Assembly (NCBI GenBank): GCA_963693365.1
Contig: CAVNZM010000008.1
Span: forward strand, 9,982,001 to 10,046,000
DNA: 64,000 bases
Direction: 5' to 3'
From: Amoebidium appalachense
Lineage: Eukaryota > Ichthyosporea
Shown: positions 49,730 through 64,000 of the stretch, in pieces
How positions within the stretch are numbered: the stretch's first letter is position 1
Layout: every line of letters begins with the position of its first letter
The notes under the pieces: model-generated
Seen by the model: only the letters and a program-made list of their open reading frames with translations
The model's database searches: none
What the model was told of the DNA's origin: nothing
Translations under genes and position numbers: made by a program

Positions 49730-50092
49730 AGCTGACCCCCGGGAGAGCCCAATATTGCAACCTCATCGGCTCACCAACAGCAAATATGAGCCCCCTGAGC
49801 CCCCAGCCGATAACCACACCCACAAAAGCAGTGTGTGGGGTGGACCCGTGCTGGGGAGGTGATACGGGCAGACCCCTACGTGGCCTTCAAGACCCGAATC
49901 ACCACCCACACGGTAGTCCCGAAGTACCATAAGGACTTCATCAACACCGACAGCATCGACATCTACCAAGTCATCGCACTGAAGGATGGCTCCGATCCGG
50001 CCGAGCAGTGGAGGAAGAATTTTTCCGCAATGACAGCTGTTAGCAGAATAATTCTGCTGTTTGCATTGAATTCTGCTTTTAAATTACTTTAG
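49730..50092 (+). pseudogene. GC-rich coding-like fragment with a frame break
   Basis: Family not recognised. After a possible acceptor (ACACATCTCCAG, ending about 49730), one frame reads an open Pro-rich stretch ending HTHKSSVWGGP. From about 49835 an adjacent frame reads GEVIRADPYVAFKTRITTHT, VVPKYHKDFINTDSIDIYQV and ALKDGSDPAEQWRKNFS. Third positions are strongly C/G and the composition is unlike its AT-rich neighbours. The frame change at a GGGG run and the lack of flanking exons suggest a relic of a gene or mobile element. It is flanked on the right by the ATTCTGCT repeat region. Confidence 0.35.
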
Positions 50093-50655
50093 CAGGACGG
50101 TCTGCCTTAAAGTTTGCAAAATAATTCTGCTTTTGCTCCATAAAATTCTATCAAAGGAAGAATAATTCTGCTTTTTGCAGAACAATCCTGCTTTAAATTG
50201 CAGAAAAATTCTGCTGGAGCAAATTGACTCAGCCTCCGGGTTGGCCCCAGTGGCGAAGGTCCCCCTCCCCTCCTCCTCCCCCCTCCCTCCCCCCCTCCCC
50301 CCTCCCCCCCCCCCCCCCCCCCCTTCCTCCTCATCCACCACCATCACCTGTCCAGCAGTTATCTCATGACTTTGTTGACTTTGTTTTGACCATCACTTCA
50401 ATTTTTTATTAGGGCAGAGCTCAACATGTGCGTGCCCGTGTGCGTCTGGGGCATATGCACATATGTAGTGACACGTGGGTGTGTGTATGTGTCTGTAAGA
50501 CCCTTGAAAATGTGTGTTTAACTGCATGTACAGTACAACAACTATGCTTTTGCAGATTAGTTCTGCAAATTCGCTAAATAATTGTGCTCTTAACAGAATA
50601 ATTTTGCTTTTTGCCAAATAATTCTGCTCGGAGAAAGTTGACTCAGCCGATGTGG
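50042..50655. repeat. Clustered near-palindromic AATAATTCTGCT repeats
   Basis: The near-perfect palindrome AGCAGAATAATTCTGCT (50042) starts a series of variants in both orientations: ATAATTCTGCTTTT, CAATCCTGCTTTAA, AAAATTCTGCTGGAG and others up to 50240. A second cluster lies at 50548-50650. Each cluster ends in a similar GAGnAA(A/G)TTGACTCAGCC, at about 50217-50235 and 50629-50648, so the two clusters look like copies of one element. Confidence 0.7.
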
Positions 50656-50713
50656 TCGGGAAGGTTTAGAGAGGGATTCCGAAGACCATGAAGGCCTGCT
50701 GTGGTTGTTGTTG

Positions 50714-50745
<32 letters not shown>

Positions 50746-50746
50746 C

Positions 50747-50780
<34 letters not shown>

Positions 50781-50833
50781 AGCTAAAGCAAGGGATTCTT
50801 GATTTTGAAACGGGGAGGGGGTTAGTAGCATTT

Positions 50834-50864
<31 letters not shown>

Positions 50865-51106
50865 GGGGGACCCAACCTGGCCCTCCGGCTAGCAGAGGGA
50901 GGGGGGGGGGCCGGGGGGGGACCCACCCACCCCATAGGCTGTCATCATGTGATCATTTATATCAGAAAACCTGATCACATAAGAGTAATAATCAGCAGCT
51001 GTTTACATACCACGCAAAAACGTAAACATTGAGGCTAACTAATAGGATTCCTTGATCACCTGCTGAGTCTCAGGCTATACTATCTTACGGTCAACCCTCC
51101 CTTCCT

Positions 51107-51137
<31 letters not shown>

Positions 51138-51175
51138 CCCCCCTCCCCTGGGCACGAAAACGAAAAAGACAGGAC
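50656..51175. other. Simple-repeat-rich stretch, no gene seen
   Basis: (GT)n at 50716-50742, G runs at 50750-50778 and 50844-50869, and a C run at 51106-51134. No supported exon. Confidence 0.7.
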
Positions 51176-51290
51176 CTAGTTGTCTGCAATGGGTGGGTGT
51201 TGGTTATGGGGACAAAGAGGTACATGGGGGAACAGCCCTGTGGTAGATTTTTTGCTTTCAAGAGCCTCACACTCACCGTTCTCCTACACT
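51176..51290 (-). CDS. Possible single exon with C2-like start
   Basis: Following a TGTCTGCACATCAG acceptor, the minus strand reads TVSVRLLKAKNLPQG, then SPMYLFVPITN and LQTTR, ending at a GTCCTG donor. The order resembles the first two strands of a C2 (calcium/lipid-binding) domain, but no matching partner exon with the rest of the fold was found on this strand. An orphan or decayed exon is as likely as a real one. Confidence 0.25.
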
Positions 51291-51299
51291 CTGATGTGC

Positions 51300-53128
<1,829 letters not shown>

Positions 53129-53438
53129 TCAAGCACTTCTCCTAGCCCCCTCTGACCTATGGCTCCTATTCGAAAGCTCACTATTCCACACCTCCTCCCA
53201 TGGGGGTAGATTGGGGTCACCTGCATATGACACGGTGTGCCGTGGACGCATTGCCTGTGAACGCTGTGCACGCATTTCCTCAGTTTCCTGCGTGCCTGTG
53301 CTGGCACGGGCTACGTTTGAGGCTGATCCGGGTGTATTTTGCTGGGCCATTTTGGACTCCTGGGCCCGTTCGGTAACCACCCGGTGGAGAATGTCTGTTG
53401 TGACGCTGCTTCGCGCCCGCATGTTGTAGGCGCGGATG
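53129..53438 (-). CDS. Putative terminal exon, unknown
   Basis: After TACCATTCAG the minus strand reads IRAYNMRARSSVTTDILHRV and continues about 103 codons through a Gln/Ser/Arg-rich part to NLPPWEEVWNSE and a Ser/Arg-rich end. Composition is protein-like and not repetitive. The frame stays open upstream of the acceptor for a further 50 or so codons, so the 5' boundary is uncertain. It lies about 0.6 kb downstream of the K+ transporter stop. It could belong to a separate small gene. No family recognised. Confidence 0.35.
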
Positions 53439-53778
53439 CTGAATGGTACAATGCATTCGGTCAGATAATTTTTTTTAAAAAAAACGCCAGAAAATGAGCA
53501 AGTAGCACAATTGAATAGTCTTTTTCCTTTGCTTGACCGTGACTCTATTTCCTTTCCTTTCGATTCTAGTTACCTTTTCCTGTAAGGCCTGCACCAGGCT
53601 GTGCTTGAACTTGGTGTGTTATTGTCAAATTTTACTGCGTATGTAAGTGTGCACCAAGCGTGCGTGCGAGTGAGCAAGTGAGCTAGAAGGAGTGGGTAGT
53701 GATGTCGTGGGAGTATAATTCAACGGGTGGGTGTTGCCAAATGTGAGCATGCTGTGGTGCACGGACACACGCTTTGGT

Positions 53779-53829
53779 GCGTAATGTGTGGGTTTGTGTA
53801 TTCGCGTAATGTGTGGGTTTGTGTATTCG
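53779..53829. repeat. Two-copy 25-bp tandem duplication
   Basis: The unit GCGTAATGTGTGGGTTTGTG followed by TATTC occurs at 53779 and 53804. Confidence 0.9.
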
Positions 53830-53966
53830 CGAGTGTGCGTGTTGTGTGGCACTGTGCAAGTGTCTGCTAATATGATTAGCTGCGTGCCAGACAGCATGTG
53901 TCTACGTGTTTCAGTGTAGTACCAGAGATTCTGAAGGGGAGACGCATCAAGAGTGGTGTATGTCAC

Positions 53967-53967
<1 letters not shown>

Positions 53968-54050
<83 letters not shown>
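53968..54050. repeat. (GT)n just downstream of the K+ transporter stop codon
   Basis: About 40 GT units within 15 bp of the stop at 54064. Confidence 0.95.
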
Positions 54051-54051
<1 letters not shown>

Positions 54052-54063
54052 ATGCGGGAGTCT

Positions 54064-63754
<9,691 letters not shown>

Positions 63755-64000
63755 GTTGCCCAGATGCTATATTTTGAATCACGCTTCCTTTGATTCACGC
63801 TTCCATATATCAAAGACTAGGCACAGAGACCCTTCGTGAACCTCCTTGCACACAGGATCCAGATCAAGAAGGCGTGCATCGGAGCCAGCTTGACGAAATT
63901 CAAGAGGAACTATTGCTTATAGTTTAGCCGATATTGAGTAAGCATTGGAATCATCCCCAAGGCCCGGCAGCTCAGGATTTTTCTTGTGGTTCAAGAGCCT
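63755..64000. other. Upstream flank of the K+ transporter
   Basis: Presumed 5' leader and promoter side. No TATA box is obvious and no other exon is seen. Confidence 0.4.

Overview
This is nuclear DNA of a eukaryote, most likely a unicellular one. Genes are broken by many short introns with GT-AG ends, one intron has the AT-AC ends and branch-point sequence of the minor (U12) spliceosome, and the non-coding DNA is packed with (CA/TG)n, (GA/CT)n and very long poly-G/poly-C tracts. The lineage cannot be fixed from the window. A three-copy CCCTAAA stretch (plant/alga/alveolate/stramenopile telomere type) is too short to use as evidence. Most long open frames in the repeat tracts are translated microsatellites and are not genes.

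Two large genes, both on the minus strand, could be rebuilt exon by exon, with reading phase kept at every junction. (1) 45516-20577: a class I cyclic-nucleotide phosphodiesterase of 941 residues in 27 exons, with three consecutive GAF domains followed by the HD-type catalytic domain. (2) 63754-54064: a Trk/HKT-type K+ transporter of 796 residues in 10 exons, with four pore loops and a long cytosolic insertion. The exon coding pore loop 4 has a tandem duplicate, and the exon coding the second repeat's first helix has a partial duplicate.

The left third holds smaller genes: a single-exon secreted protein built of five 8-cysteine repeats, with a TATA box (minus, 15298-14393); a two-exon gene of unknown function (minus, 8985-7399); a coiled-coil/proline-rich coding region that changes frame several times (plus, 1064-3571); and weaker exon candidates at 322-752, 6692-6893, 10692-10896, 12315-12596, 49730-50092, 51176-51290 and 53129-53438.

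Mobile or repetitive DNA: a 287-bp foldback element (31962-32248) and a SINE-like family (about 33462, 43556, 44578, 61340 and a fragment at 27147), all inside introns. There is also a near-palindromic ATTCTGCT repeat region (50042-50640), a 40-bp minisatellite (42303-42590) and several two-copy tandem duplications. Many introns start their poly-C or (GT)n tract directly at the 5' splice site.

If the two large genes are expressed, one would hydrolyse cAMP and/or cGMP under allosteric control by its GAF domains, and the other would carry K+ across the plasma membrane. Sequence alone does not link them in one pathway.
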